In this document: positions 26,087 to 39,199 of the stretch, piece after piece
Numbering within the stretch: position 1 is the stretch's first letter
Layout of the letters: every line of letters starts with the position of its first letter
Assembly: GCA_037013685.1 (NCBI GenBank)
Contig: CM072886.1
Coordinates: forward strand, 3,038,001-3,102,000
Source of the DNA: Acridotheres tristis
Taxonomy: Eukaryota > Chordata > Aves > Passeriformes > Sturnidae
Length of the DNA: 64,000 nt
Direction of reading: 5' to 3'
Program-made: the position numbers and the translations under genes
Notes under the pieces: model-generated
What the model was told of the DNA's origin: nothing
The model's database searches: none
The model's input: only the letters and a program-made list of their open reading frames with translations

Positions 26087-26738
26087 TGTCTTGGTTTGAA
26101 AGACAGGTATCTGCTAAGAAAGGCAGAAGCCTCTTTTTTTTTTTAAATAAACCCCCTCCCTCCAAATTATTATAATTTTGAAATTAAGGGGCTCTTAGGC
26201 AAAGATATGGGATGAGGAATTACAGTTCTTTACTAGGAAAATTAAAACAGAAATCCAGTAATACAGAGAACAAACCTAAAGCAGGGGCAGAGTGAGAATC
26301 CAAGGTGCCCCCGTCAGTCAGTCAGGGCTTGGTGCAGTCCCATTCCATGGTGGCTGCATCCTCCTGCAGGGACAGATGTGGTTCTGCTGGAGCAGGGCTC
26401 CTGCACAAGGTGCAGTTTTCCTCCAAAGGCCCAGTGATGATGTGGAAAGGTCCAGTTTTTCCTCTGGGATCCAATGGAAAAAGGCTGCTCTGATGTTCCA
26501 AATCTCAGATTTTATCTGGGTAGGAAATGTTTGGCTCCTCCCCCTGGGTGGAGCATCTCCCAGTGGGATGATGGAATTTTATCAGTCATGAAGTGGAACT
26601 CCATGGCCCATTAACAGGAGAGATCTCCTGGAGGAAGGATGGGTTGTGGAAAAGATAAAGAACACTGCCCCACCTGGTTTTAAAAGATTGTGATAGAATA
26701 CAAACTTTTGGTCACATCCTGCATTGCAACCTAAGACA
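26087..26738 (-). mobile_element. Solo LTR of a passerine endogenous retrovirus
   Basis: This 652-bp block is bounded by a perfect 6-bp inverted repeat: TGTCTT at 26087 and AAGACA ending at 26738. Read on the minus strand it starts TGTCTTAGG. It then has a TATA-like GATAAAA (plus positions 26510-26516) and a decayed polyadenylation signal AGTAAA (26229-26234), the order expected of an LTR. The text closely resembles LTRs I know from songbird genomes (ERVL-like), but the subfamily name needs a repeat library. No gag, pol or env sequence adjoins it, so it is a solo LTR left by recombination. GTCTTAG occurs on both sides (26077-26083 and from 26739), so the exact target-site duplication is unclear. 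Confidence 0.85.
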
Positions 26739-26760
26739 GTCTTAGTCTTAGTCTTAGTCA
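26739..26760. repeat. Short (GTCTTA)n tandem repeat abutting the LTR
   Basis: GTCTTA occurs three times in tandem plus a partial copy, directly after the LTR end. A single GTCTTAG also lies just outside the other end (26077-26083). The repeat may have been the insertion site or may have grown from the target-site duplication. Confidence 0.8.
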
Positions 26761-28942
26761 AGGCTGGATGAGGTGTGGATAATCCTGTCCCTGCCATGCT
26801 GGCCCATGGTGAAGCTGGGAGGTGTCAGAGTCCAGACCAGTTGTATCCTTGTCCAAACACAGCTAGGGCTGGCAAAAGGCAGAGATTCATCCAGCATGAC
26901 TCAGGTCACAGCTGGAGGACCAGGACTGGACAAAAAGGCAGGTGGTGCCCACAGGAGTGGCTGGTAAAGCCCCTCAGTGCCCTCAGGACTTTGTTTCTGT
27001 CCCCTGGCTATAAAGGGAGCAGACACAAGCTCAGACAACTGCAGCTCATCAGATCCATCTCCCATCAAATCTCACATCCATGTTTTCCTGGGTCTGCCTT
27101 CCTTCATAGCCTAAAATGAAACTCTGCTCCAAAGAAAACCTTTCACCCCAGTTAGAAGCAAAGCACTTTTGAAAACTGAAATACCAGTTATTCATTACTA
27201 CTTAGTTTCCATAGGAGAGATATACACTGAATTAGAATACACTGAATCCCTCTTTAGGATCTTTGAAGATCTGTCTGCTCTTGTGTGCAGAGCAGGCAGC
27301 AAGCTGAGGTCAGTGAAATCCGAGCTGATGCTGCTGAAATACAGTAACCAAATAGACAAACTAGAATTTCTATCTCTGAAAAGCATAACAGGCATTATTT
27401 AGGAAAGTGGCGTGAGGCCTTCATGAATATGTGACTCCTAAGTCTTGGAAAATACAGATTTTCGTATTGTGGACTGCATCTTTTCTGATGTTTGTCATCT
27501 TTTTCTCTTGCTAAACCTCAGGAATCCATGCATTTACCTCCTTCAGGCTGTGCTATGGTGACTCTCTCACAGTCACCTGGACAGCAGCTATAAAGAACAT
27601 GACTATCTGCTTCTCCAGGGCTCTGTCAATTCAGTGTTTCCCAGACCAAGCTGTGTAAAATCCCAGGATAAATTCCTGTATGCCATCCATTTCTTTCTAT
27701 GGGACAATCTGCTCAAGAAATTCCAGCAGCTCCATTCCCTGGTTTTCTTACTGAAAGATTCCAGCCCCTCAGTCTTGGAGGAGATCTCTTCCATTTTGAA
27801 TTTCTCCCACACTTTCCCTCAGCACCACAAAACAAAATAACGGAGCCAAAAAATCAGCGTAGCCTTAAATACACTCTGAATCTGGAAAGGAGAAATGCCA
27901 GAGAATCTGTGGAATATTGCTGTTGCTCCTGATCCTATATGGAAAGCAATAACATATTTTTGTGATAGTTGACAGCAGATAGATTATGGATCTGTCTCCT
28001 GGGAAATATCTATGTTCTGCCAAGGCTGAGCTATTCAGTCTAGTCTCAACTAAGCTAATTCTGGACATGGAAACAATATAGTTGTGTCAGTAGGATGTTC
28101 CACTCAGATTAATTAGCCTTTGCAGCTGACCCATCCCTGCTCCCATCGAGAGGGATGTGGCCTGGGACATGATGAGTTTCCATGACTGTCATCCACAGCT
28201 TCCCACAGACAGGAGGGCTCACACCAGGAGACAACGATGGCAGCCCCATGGGTACAGCAAACCAGAACTCAGAAGTAAAATATGCCAAATTACACAAGAT
28301 TAAATCATGTGCCCTTGCTTCATTGCTAAAATCAACATAACTTTATGCTGGTTATTCCACTGGCTAGCAGCCCATACCTGATTAAGTGAAGGTGTTCATG
28401 TCCATGGAGATTTCTGTGCAGTAACCCAGAATCCTAAGGTATCTACAGGTCTTTGTATCTTAAAACCCTTCACAAATTGTTTCTTCCGTGAATTTGCCCT
28501 TGCTATTGCAACACTTATTCTGATTTTCCTTATTAAATCGGAATATTTCTGTGTTTTCTGCATTTTCCTTTCTCTTTCTTAGGGAGCAGCTAATTATGAT
28601 GAAAAATACACATTTTTTCTGTTCTCCCCAGTTTAACAGTGAAGGAGAATTTGAATCATCCCCTTTTCTTAAATTAGGATATCTTGCCACAGCTACACAC
28701 TGAGTCCTCAGCACCTCCCACCATGCACGTTTAACCATTCCACTTCTGATTTGGGAAACACATGTTTTAATTAAAACCTGAGAGGGAAATAGATTTTCTT
28801 TTTTTGTTGAAATACTGAACGGGGGAAAAAAAATTCTGATTTTTCAATGAGTACTACAGAAACAAAATTCCCCATAAAATTAAATCAACAATTGCATTGG
28901 ATGTTATTTTTTGAGGGGGCATTAAAAATGTTTAATCATGAT

Positions 28943-29091
28943 TGTCCCATCCCTGGAAGTGTTCAAGGCCAGGCTGGATGTGGTTCTGAGTAATGTGGAA
29001 TAGTGAAAGGTGTCCTTACCCATGGATGATCTTTAAGGTCGCTTCCAACCCAAGCCATTCTGAAATCCCATGATCTATGAGTCTATGATTT
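28943..29091 (+). mobile_element. CR1 LINE 3' end with ATTCTATGA-type tail
   Basis: It reads CATCCCTGGAAGTGTTCAAG, GCCAGGCTGGATG, GGTCGCTTCCAACCCAAGCC, then a tail TGATCTATGAGTCTATGATT. This is a nearly full-length short CR1 3' insertion on the plus strand. Confidence 0.85.
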
Positions 29092-30991
29092 CTGCTCTCT
29101 TTTTTTTAAATGAGAAATAAAGTAAAAATAAAAGCTGATTTAAAATGGAAATCACACCCTGCTGCTCCTGAAAGACTGACAGGAGAGTATTTCTATGGAA
29201 GTGTTCTATTCTGATTTTTCAACACGGTGTTTTATCAACTTGACATATTTCCATGATACAATTTTCTTTTGACAGGTTGACATTTCCTCATGGGAAATTC
29301 CATAGGAATGTTTCTGATGGGTTCCTTCAGATGATCTGCAGTTCTAAAAGTGAAGGCACAACTTGTGGGATGCTGAAAAGAGTTGTAATAATTCTGGGGG
29401 AGCTGGGAGCAGACTGATCACTGCATTTTGTGTTCTGCCTTAATGAATCCATAAACAAATTACAGGGCTTAAGGCAGCAGCTGACCTGGTGCCTCTTTAA
29501 CATGAGACCACAGATGCTGTACAAAACCCTTAACGTGAGACTTAATGCCTTGGCTCTTAATGAGCATTCCCACATTAATTGCTTAAGTCTCCAGATTTAA
29601 GCTCAGACACTGAGAAGGCAGAGTTTACTATCAGTGTAAAAGACACTGACTGAGAGGCATTTATTCCTTGAAAACAAATGAGCAGGACTGGGACTCAGCT
29701 TTTAAGCAGAGCTTCCCCACTGAGGCTGATGAGAATTCCTGCCTTTCTTGCATGCAGTGAGGGCCAGGTCTGGCTCAGTAGCTCGAGCATTTTAAAAGTC
29801 TGAAGCCATATTCTCAGTGGCTATGAAAGCAGAATAATTCCAGCAAAGCTGGCTTGCTTCAGCAATAGCATGCTATTTCTCTTCTGCTTTAGATGATGTT
29901 CACACAAAGGCCTGTATTTTTGTCATTATTAAAAATAAAAAAGCAATTTGTGTGCTTTTATGTCCTCTACAAAATGAATGTTTGTGCTATTGCTTGTAGT
30001 GACAATCTGTCTTCAGCCATTGAACTTTTAACTCAGACACATGAACCTGGCAGTCATTATGTCCTCAATTCTGAGACAGCCAGAATTATTGATCTTGGAC
30101 CTTGAGCTAGCAGAGAAGGACAGGACAGTCTGTTAGTCAGTGGACTACAAAAGGACGTGGCAAATACAAAAACAAGGGGATATTTGCTAGGTTACCCTAT
30201 TTTCATTTCACGGTTGTATTCTGTGGCTTTAAAATGGACTATATTGCAAACACCACGGTGTCTGAAAGCCTGGAGCCTGAAGGATTTGGAGAAGGTGGTC
30301 AGGGAACGTTTGTTTACTGTTTCTTGCCTTGAAGAACTAAGAATTGTAGAACAAAACTACCAAGGGTCACTGCCTTGAGTTGTGAAACTGCTGTGCTCAC
30401 ACAGACCTGTCCAGGAATCAGTGACACCTGCATTTTGTGTTGATTGCAGACAATTTGGTTTCATAACCATTTATTTCTCCCATCTGAGCAGCCAGGTGCA
30501 TAATTTCAGATTTCAGGGAGGGTTTGTTTGCCAGTGGGGGTTTGTGCCACCGAGATGAGCAGAGCAGATCTGCTCGAAGGATGAATCTGAGATACAAACA
30601 TTTACTAAACACACTAAACCCTGATCGATTTTCCATGGCTGTGTTTCCTCAAGCTCTTGGAAAGTTTATCAGCATGTTTGTCATCAAAGTTTCCACTAAC
30701 TTAAATCACCACTGCCTGTTGCTACATGAAATTAATCCAGACCTATTCACCTGACTGCAGACCTATTAATAACATTCTTTGCATGCTTCAGTAATCACAG
30801 ACAAGCCATACATCTAAAAAGTGCTTTGGAACTACAGTCAAGCTCCCTTTTAAACCTCATTAAGATTGGATTACTTGGTTACATTAATCCTGGTGGCTTT
30901 ATGCCAGTGGGCCTGACTCACAGTAGTTATTGTAACACATTGGCCACGAGAGTACAGGAAATGGCAAATTCAAAGGTGAGACTGAAAGAAA

Positions 30992-31355
30992 AAGAATCAC
31001 AGAATAGTTTGGATTGGAAGTGACTTTTTAAAGGTCATCTGGTATAACCTCCCTGCAATAAGCAGGGGCATCTTCAACCACATCAAGCTGCTCAGTGCCC
31101 AGTCCAACCCGACATTGAATAATTCCACAGATGGATTATTCGTGCCACTGTTTTGCCACTCTCATACAATAGTTCTTTCTTATATCTAATCTAAATCAAC
31201 CCTTCTTCAGTTTAAAGCTGTTACTCTTTGCCATGTCACTCCACACCATTGTAAAAAGTCCTTCTCCAGCTCTCTTACAGCCTTTTTAGGTACTGGAAAA
31301 TGCTCTAACATCTCCCTGGAGCTGTCTCTTCTCCAGGCTGAAAGAAAAGCAAGAA
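30992..31355 (-). mobile_element. CR1 LINE 3' fragment
   Basis: It starts AATCACAGAATAGTTTGGAT and contains AGCAGGGGCATCTTCAACCA, GTAAAAAGTCCTTCTCCAGC and TCTCTTCTCCAGGCTGAAAG in inverted CR1 order. It belongs to a subfamily different from the copies at 4793 and 19635. Confidence 0.85.
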
Positions 31356-32047
31356 TCGGTCCCCGTGGCCCTTTTAGTGCCACAGTGTTGTCCATGGGTC
31401 AGATGAAGTGAGGAGCCAGCACCCTGTGATTTCAGCATTCAATTATTGTGTAGCTGAGGCACACAGTGCTGCCTTTAGTTCACCTCCAATAAATTCAGTA
31501 GCTGCTGCACCTACCATGCAGTGGAAGGGAGCTTCCTGCTTGCCATCCTAGCACAAAAATATTGTTTGTGGCTATAAACATCACACTTTCGTGCTTTGCA
31601 AACTGATGCTGAATTTCATGGTAACAACAGAAGCATTTTGGCTCTTTCCAGCTTTATAAACAGGGGAAGCAAAGAAGAGAGACTTAAAACACGTCAGCAG
31701 TGGAATGAATGTGTGAGATTTGAATTCCTGGCTCTCGTGCCCTTGACATTAAACCAAGGTGGTCTTTCCTTCATTTTATGTTTTGGTTTTGGTTTTTTTC
31801 TGAATCCAAGAATCAAGATACCTACTACTCTTAGTTTCTGATGATTTCTAGAGCTACATGTTCTAGAAAGTGTCATAGGCTAAGTCTGGTTTCATGGGAA
31901 GAGAGAGGTGAGGGGAGGATGGCAACCAATGGGCTTCCTACACAGAGAGACTGACATAGTGTGAGAATGCAGAGTATTGTATCCTAATCTTTGGAAAAGT
32001 TGATAAAATCTACCATTTGCATTTTGAAAATCACCTATCAGAATCAT

Positions 32048-32130
32048 TAGAATCATAGAATCAATTAAATTAGAAAAGACCTCTAAGAACATCGAGTGCA
32101 ACCACTAATCCAGCAATGCCAAATCATAAG
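32048..32130 (-). mobile_element. Short CR1 LINE 3' fragment
   Basis: AGAATCATAGAATCAATTAA then GAAAAGACCTCTAAGAACAT and CCAGCAATGCCAA is the first 80 bases or so of an inverted CR1 tail. Similarity fades after about 32130. Confidence 0.75.
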
Positions 32131-32981
32131 CTTATGAACAAAGGGAGGAGAAATGTGCATTCCTAAATATTCCTCTGAGTCCCCTTGGATATCAGTGAGG
32201 AGAAATTCTGTCAAAAATGAGCCTTTCTGAAGCCAGCACCACAGGGGTAGAGGCTCTGCCTGGGGGGGCTCCTCTGCTGCACTCACCACCACAGTGGCAG
32301 ATCAACAAAATGCAGATGTCAGGTGTATCTAAATTTGCCTTTTCTTGGCTTTGGGCTTTACTTGTGCACCCTACAGCCTTGTTCTGTAAAGGGTTTCCCC
32401 ACTGGGCTCAGGAGGATAAAGCCTGCTGCCTGTTTTAATCCTGATTGCTGCTTGAAGTAGGATTCCTCTGCACAGAGAGGTCAAGGGATGAGTTGGTTTT
32501 TGTTTGTAGACGAAGTTGGAAGGCAGGTGTGGTTCTATGCCAGAAAAGGGGATGAATCCTCTAAAGCAGGCAGTGTTCTCTGGAGACTCACTCAGCTCTG
32601 GGAAAGCCCCTGTGCCATAAATGCCTTTTCCTTTCTTTCACTACAAGTATTTTTATCTGTGTTTTACTCTGTGGCTCTGTGAACTCTGTCTTCTCCCTAA
32701 TTTTACTCAGGTAAAATTCACTCTGCTTTCCCTAGATCCATTTGATTGACACCCTCCTTGGGAGGAAGGTGTGTGGAAAGCAAATCCAGGTGTTTGAGGA
32801 AGCAGGATATCAAGCCCATCTATGCTATACCTGGCTCCTGTGTAAATCACACAGGTTGAGTGAGATCTGGCAAGGACCACAATCTGCTGATGATAATCAC
32901 ACTTCACTTTTTGCCTCATCAGGATTTCTACAAAGACTTTTCTCGAAGGAAAAATGTAAAATAAATTGCAATGAAAATACA

Positions 32982-33085
32982 AAATCATAGATAAACCTGG
33001 GTTGGAAGAAACCCCTGGAGATGTTGACTCTCACTGCTGCTCAAAGCAGGGCTGACTTCCCAGTCAGGCTCAGGAATTTTTCCAA
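32982..33085 (-). mobile_element. Short CR1 LINE 3' fragment
   Basis: AAATCATAGATAAACCTGGG, TTGGAAGAAACCCCTGGAGA and CTGCTCAAAGCAGGGCTGAC match the subfamily of CR1 whose inverted tail carries the AGCAGGG motif. Confidence 0.75.
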
Positions 33086-34599
33086 TGAGATACAGAAAAT
33101 CCCCAAACTTAGATTTTAAATACATTGCTTCCCTGTGGCACTGATAGGAACTCTTTGAATCTCTTTTCCTTAAATAATATAGAATACATTGGAGTTCTTC
33201 CCAATTTGGATCAGAAGAGATGTGCTAGCATGGCAAGAGACAATGCTGGTTTCATTCATTGCTGCTGGTCCTTTATGTCTCCACATAAGGGAATTTCAAG
33301 ATTTTTACCTTTTATGAAATACTGAAAGACTTGGAATTCTTGTGGAGCACCTGCACAAATTTCAATTCAAAAAATATCCAAATATCCAGATTTTAATTCA
33401 AGCCCTATAAGGATGATACGGTTTTGTAGCCCAGCTGAATTTTATGCTTACACTTATCAGAGATTCCCAGGCTGGTGTGCAGGAGCCACTGCTCTCAGGA
33501 CATGACCTGTATCTGTACATGTCACCAGCATCCTGAATTCTTTTATGGGGCTGAAAAGAAAGGTCTGTGGGGCGTGTCTGCCATTCAGCCACTAATATTG
33601 GCAGCTGCAGGTATTTGGGGAATATCCATCCTTACATGCTTCACCCAGAATTTTTAAAGATTTCAAATGAATAAAGCCTTTGTTAAGTCTGTCAAACACC
33701 TTCTGTACCTGTTCTTGGAGTCAAAAGGAAGTTGAACCATTTTAGATATAAAATTTCAGTCTTATGTGGTTTTGTTGTGGGTTTTTTTCTGGGATGAAAC
33801 TCAAGATTCAGTCAAGTGCTCCTATCAGCTTATCTGGAAAGAGAGTGTCTGGCATGCTTTCCACCTAAAAAAAGAACACAAGACAAAAATTACACACCCT
33901 GAAGCATTTCAACTGCAGGTGTCTTTAGCTTAATCTCTCTACCTCTGTTTTCATTAGAGGGTAAATTGCCTCAGCACTGACAATAATCTCTTCCTTTCCT
34001 TTCCATGCCTCAGGATGGAAAGCAACATTTATTGACAAACAAGCAATACCCAGGAAACTCAATTTCTGAGCGAAAGGAAATGCTTTATTACCATATCTCT
34101 GATAAATAAACATGAAATGATTCCTCCCCTTCCTGCTAGCATAACTCACAAAAATGCTGCTTGCAAAGGGTGCTGACACAGCAGCTCAGTACAGGCTGGA
34201 CTAGAAAAATAGGAGAGTAGATGGATGAAAAGATGGTTTAGAAATGCAAAGTGGTGAGCAACCAGCATAAAAATCTTTTCCTTAAAGTGCTGGAAGGAAA
34301 TTTCTCTAAGGCAGCTTCAGCTCTGCAAGATGAATAAGTGGTAGAATTTTAGAGGAGTGTCTGTAAATTTTTTTATTAGATGGTTTCCTGGTTATTCCAC
34401 AGGCTGAGTCCACCCACTTTGCCACCTTCTCTACAGTGTCCATGGAAACACTGGGGTAAAGCTAGAAATGAATTTTATGGGCCCAAAACGCCAAATGGTT
34501 TTTATTGCCAATGGAGGATCCCCTGTTAACTTCATCTGACCCTTCAGGTGAGAGGTTCCAATCCTTACACAGGAGGTGCAGCCTGGAAAAGGCTGAACC

Positions 34600-35090
34600 A
34601 TCCTAATCTAAGGCAGTGTGAACAAGGCCATTACGTCTGTGTAAAATAAGTTGTGAGCTAAAGAAATCTAATGCAGAGAGTTGCTCTGGAAAGGGATTTT
34701 GACTGATATTCAGCCAGACCAGAGAAAATAAGACAAGCAGTCCTGGCTGAGCCACAATAAGCCTGCCAGCCTGTGTTTTAATTAGTGAAGCATTATTCTG
34801 TAAAATTTCAGACCCTTTGAAACTGCTGAGGCTGATTGCTGCAATATTTAGGAGTATTAACATGAGTGACTAGCAGGTCCTCCAGCTCTCCTGCCTGCAA
34901 GAGCTCTCATGTACAATAAGGCAGCACAAACAGCTTTGATTCACACTCTGGGAGCCAGATGTTTGTCACAGGGAAGTGTTGCCAAAGATGGCACTAATTA
35001 ATTGCTGTGAACAAGATGGGTTTCAGAAATCAAATGCTCTCATGCCTAAAGCTGGAGCCTCTCAGTGAGGATTTAAGGGTGTGGGACCAG
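34600..35090. other. Possible conserved non-coding element
   Basis: Non-repetitive sequence with TTTTAATTAGTGAAGC and CACTAATTAATTGCTG homeodomain-like cores and no coding potential. Conservation is a guess. Confidence 0.18.
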
Positions 35091-36004
35091 AGCATCAGTC
35101 ACTGTGAACTGCCCTAATCCTGTGGCAATGAGGAACAGCAAAGTGTATGGCAGGTTGTAACACATGCAGGGTGATTTCTTCTGTCACTAAGGACTGGGTG
35201 GGATTTGTGGGATTAATCTAATTTCAGTTATTCATAATTCCCATCTGAACCCACTGTTTTCAGCTTCTTTCACAGACAAGGGAAAAAACAGACAAAAGCA
35301 GGATGTGAGTCCTCAGATGGGCCACAGAACTGAATTTAGGGTGTTGTGGAGTGAAGATGGGCTGCTCTGATTGTGTTGCTCAGATGTTCACTGACTGCAA
35401 AGGGGGAATGGAGAAACCCAATCATTTGTAGACACTTTATAAATAACATTTCTTTTCAGCCCAATCCTACCCGTGATGGTGATTTGTTGAGCCATAAGAT
35501 GTCTTAGGAACTGACATCTCATTTCCTGTGTCCTTGTTAAAAGTTTAGGGTCCCATTCTGGACATCTTGTGAATGTCTAATGCAGAGACTGAAACGCTAA
35601 CAGGAACCTCTGCTTAGTATTCAGTCTGTGTGCTTGCATTTATTTCTATTTATCAACACAATTTCTAGACCCACTCTTTACCACATGGAGCTTTGTGCTG
35701 CTGCTGGCTCCAGTGACTTGCAACACTGAAACAGCTGAAGGGCAAGAAGTAAAAGAGGGAAAAAAAAATCATGATGTGCAAGTCCCTTGTTTCTCCTTTT
35801 TACTAGAAAATAAATAAGTTATTTGTTTATTTATCAGTGCCTTGGCAGCAAGATTTTTGCAAGCAGTTTATATGCCAATGGAAAATTGCAACAGCAGTTT
35901 TCAGCAAACTCTATGGTGACATTCAGGGTACATGTTATATCTGTGTCCAACCCGAGAGTCCAAACTCACAGGGATGCCTAATTGTCATTTTTTAATAACA
36001 TGTT

Positions 36005-36172
36005 GCACTGGTACAGGTTGCCCAGAGAAGCTGCTCCATCTCTGGAAGTGACCAAGGCCAGGTTGGATGGACTGGTTTAGTGAAAGTTGTCCCTGCCCAT
36101 GGCATGGGGTAGAACGAGATGAGCTTTAAGGTCCCTTCAAACTCAAACCATTCTGGGATTCTGTGATATTGA
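36005..36172 (+). mobile_element. CR1 LINE 3' fragment
   Basis: CAGGTTGCCCAGAGAAGCTG, ACCAAGGCCAGGTTGGATGG, GAGCTTTAAGGTCCCTTCAA and CCATTCTGGGATTCTGTGAT are the canonical CR1 3' end on the plus strand. Confidence 0.85.
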
Positions 36173-39160
36173 GTTCTAAGTAAGAAGTAACACAAATGCA
36201 TTTACCTCCGTGCTTTGAGTCACTTCAGGCACTCAGAATAGGAAAAAACTGCAGCAAGCACAATCCAAAATAGAAGGCAGCTATTCCTGGGAAAAGAGTG
36301 ATGCTTTTCTTCAGGGAAGACACAGCACCATTAGGCTAGAGATAAAGAGAGATAAATCGTGTTGACAGCTGAATTCTAGACAAGTGGATGTAGAAAATCC
36401 CCATTTCATGCATTATTCCACTCACTAAGCCTGGTTCGTCTCCTGTGTGTACCTCCAGTGTGCATTCACAGAAACCCACATGGCTATAGAGTGTAAAATG
36501 GGACTATTATTGGTGTGACTGACAAATGAATATTTGTAAAACTGCTTCTGATTCATTCACCTGCCAACTGCTGAGTCATATTTCCAATCCTCTCCACTAA
36601 CACTTTCAGTGTCGGGCAAGAATGACGAGAAATATCAGGAACCTTTTTGTTTGTTTGCTGTGCTGTGAGCTTCCAGAGAGCCTGCAAACAGTTTTTGGGG
36701 GAAAAAGAAAAAAAGAAGTGATTTTCAAACCTTTCACTAGAAAAGGTAAGTGAGCAGAATAGTCAGGCGATGGCAAGAAATAAAACAAACATGGCACTGG
36801 CAGAAAATAAAAAAATTTCCAAGGAAATTCCTGAACATGCTGAGTGATAACCCCACACAAGGAAATCCTAAAGCAAATCGGCAGATCTAGGGACAGAAAA
36901 TGCTGAGAGCTCTGCTGCTAAAATAATTGAGACCTCAAGGAATTCAGAGGAGCCTGTCAAGGGAAGGATCCTCCCAAAACTTTGTCTGGTGAAGCTGCAC
37001 TTCAGCAGGAAAGTTTCTCAGGCAATGATGAAGCTTGTTAGAAATGTGAGTGAACCCCAAGAGACATCTCTATTTGGCAGAAAAGTACTTTTTTGGTTTC
37101 ATTGGGCTCCCTAGATCTCCACTGATTACGATATGAGTTCAGCATTAAAATATTGAGACACCTACAGTTATTTATCTCAGTCCACAAGAGAAATCCTGTC
37201 CATAGTAACATTTAAATTGCAGGACTGGGTGTCTGAGCTTCAAGACAGAATGAAATCTACTCTAGCATGTGCAGGGACATGGCAAGCTGAAGATGAATAA
37301 CTTATTTGAGCCCAAAAATCCAGACACAATATTGAACCAGAAAGATCCAAAGAGGAAGGGAGATGGAAGAGGAGAGGAATAAGTTTTATGCATTTCTTTG
37401 CAAAGCAGTAAATCTTCCAGTTTTGCTTTATGTTCCCAAAAGTATTGTAATAGAAGTTCTTTTTATTGAAGCCTCAACAGTAAGCTATAAGTGATTTCAA
37501 TCTAAAAGGACTGGGGGGTTTGGCCCCTGTGTTATTTATTTTATCTTTAAGCCTGCTGATATAAAAAAATCATCCCTTGAAGAGTGAGCATTGGATGAAG
37601 ACATTGCCTGTCAAGGGGGAAAATAAATATAAAATTTAGGAAATAATCCTAAAAACTACATCCTGAAGAAAGAACTTCAGCAGGAAATATGTGAGTCAGA
37701 TTTTCGTGTAATCACAATTAATTAAAGCTGGATGCAGGAACTGTCTGGGTTTTCATTTGATTGTCCAGTGCCACATCTCCTACAGTGTGATAAAATACAG
37801 GTGAACACTGCAATCTAAATGCAAAATGCAAAAGACATTTCTGATAAAAGAGTGAAACAGAGAGGCTGAATCACGCATTTCTCTCTATTTGGAGATTCAA
37901 GATTTATTTCCACAGAAATGACTTGAAAGTTATTTGGAAATAATCAAGTTGTACCAAGAATCCATCAAAATGTCAGATCTACTTAGAGGTGTGGCTCTAC
38001 TTACTCAGTGTGGCTTGAAATTCTGAACCAAAATTAGGTGATGCTTCTCATGACACATTTCCCTCCTCCCTCATTTTTAAGGTGAAACATCTCTTGATAA
38101 TACTTTTCACCATATTTTTAAAATGTATCTCTGAAATTGCTTTGCCGGGGAACTTTGAACAGTGTCCAGGTTGCCAGTTGTCCTTCCCAGCCTGGAGCAA
38201 GGCACCTGCAAGCCCCAAGTACCCAGATCAGTGTCCAGATGTGGCAGCTTTGCTGTCGCACAGCTGGCTGGGGCAAGGGGAACACCTGGCAGGGCTTGCA
38301 GCCACCAGAACAATTCTCCCAGCCCATAAGGGCTCGGTGCTCACTGAGGTTTGTGGTGCCCTTGGGAAGTGAAGAGCCAATTGCATCTCCTTGGCAATAG
38401 CATGTGCCAAATGCTAAGCACCAGGAAAAGCCCTGGGTTATTCCATGAGAAGACAGTGGCCACATGAGTTCCACAGTAAAAAAAGGCAGAAAATCTATTT
38501 TATGCCGAAGGGGTGATGCTTTTTCCTTCTTTCTCCCCACTCCCAAGGTCTATACTACACCCCAGAGACTTCACTATTAGGAATCATTTCAGACAATGGA
38601 ACTTTCTTTAAATATCACCATTTTTTCCTCCATCCTAGTTACATCCCTCCTTCCAGTGCAATTGCAAGTACTGACCTACTGAAGAGGAAGAAGCTCTGTG
38701 CCTTTGCTTTGTCAGAGCAATCTCTGTTTTCCTGAGCCATGCTCATTACCAACTTTGACCTACCATTATTTCAGGAAACCATCACATTCATAATTAATAA
38801 GAACCCTCCAGCTAACTTTCCTCCCTTGAAGAAATTATTCTGGTTTCAAATGTCACCGTGGCATTCACTCCTTCTGCAAGAAGTAGGGGGAACTCCTCCC
38901 ATTCCTTCTCCCAGCCTGGTCTTTTCCAGGTCTAGCGTGCCCAGATCAATTCCCCTGCCACTCTGAAACAGACCTGAAACCCACACAGTCAGGAGGGAAC
39001 AGGGCAGGACAACCCTTCCAGAGAATTGTAGCTGTTCTGAGCTGTCACATCTCTGAAAGGGGTCTAACTTTATTAGCTTGGGGGTGAATAAAACATCTGA
39101 TACATAGTTTAAATTGGATTTTCTCAAATCCTGCACAAGAGGCCTGAAACCTATCCAAGT

Positions 39161-39199
39161 TCCAAATGGGGACCCAATTAGTCTCCAAATGGGGACCCA
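39161..39199. repeat. 23-bp offset direct duplication
   Basis: TCCAAATGGGGACCCA occurs identically at 39161-39176 and 39184-39199. Confidence 0.85.
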
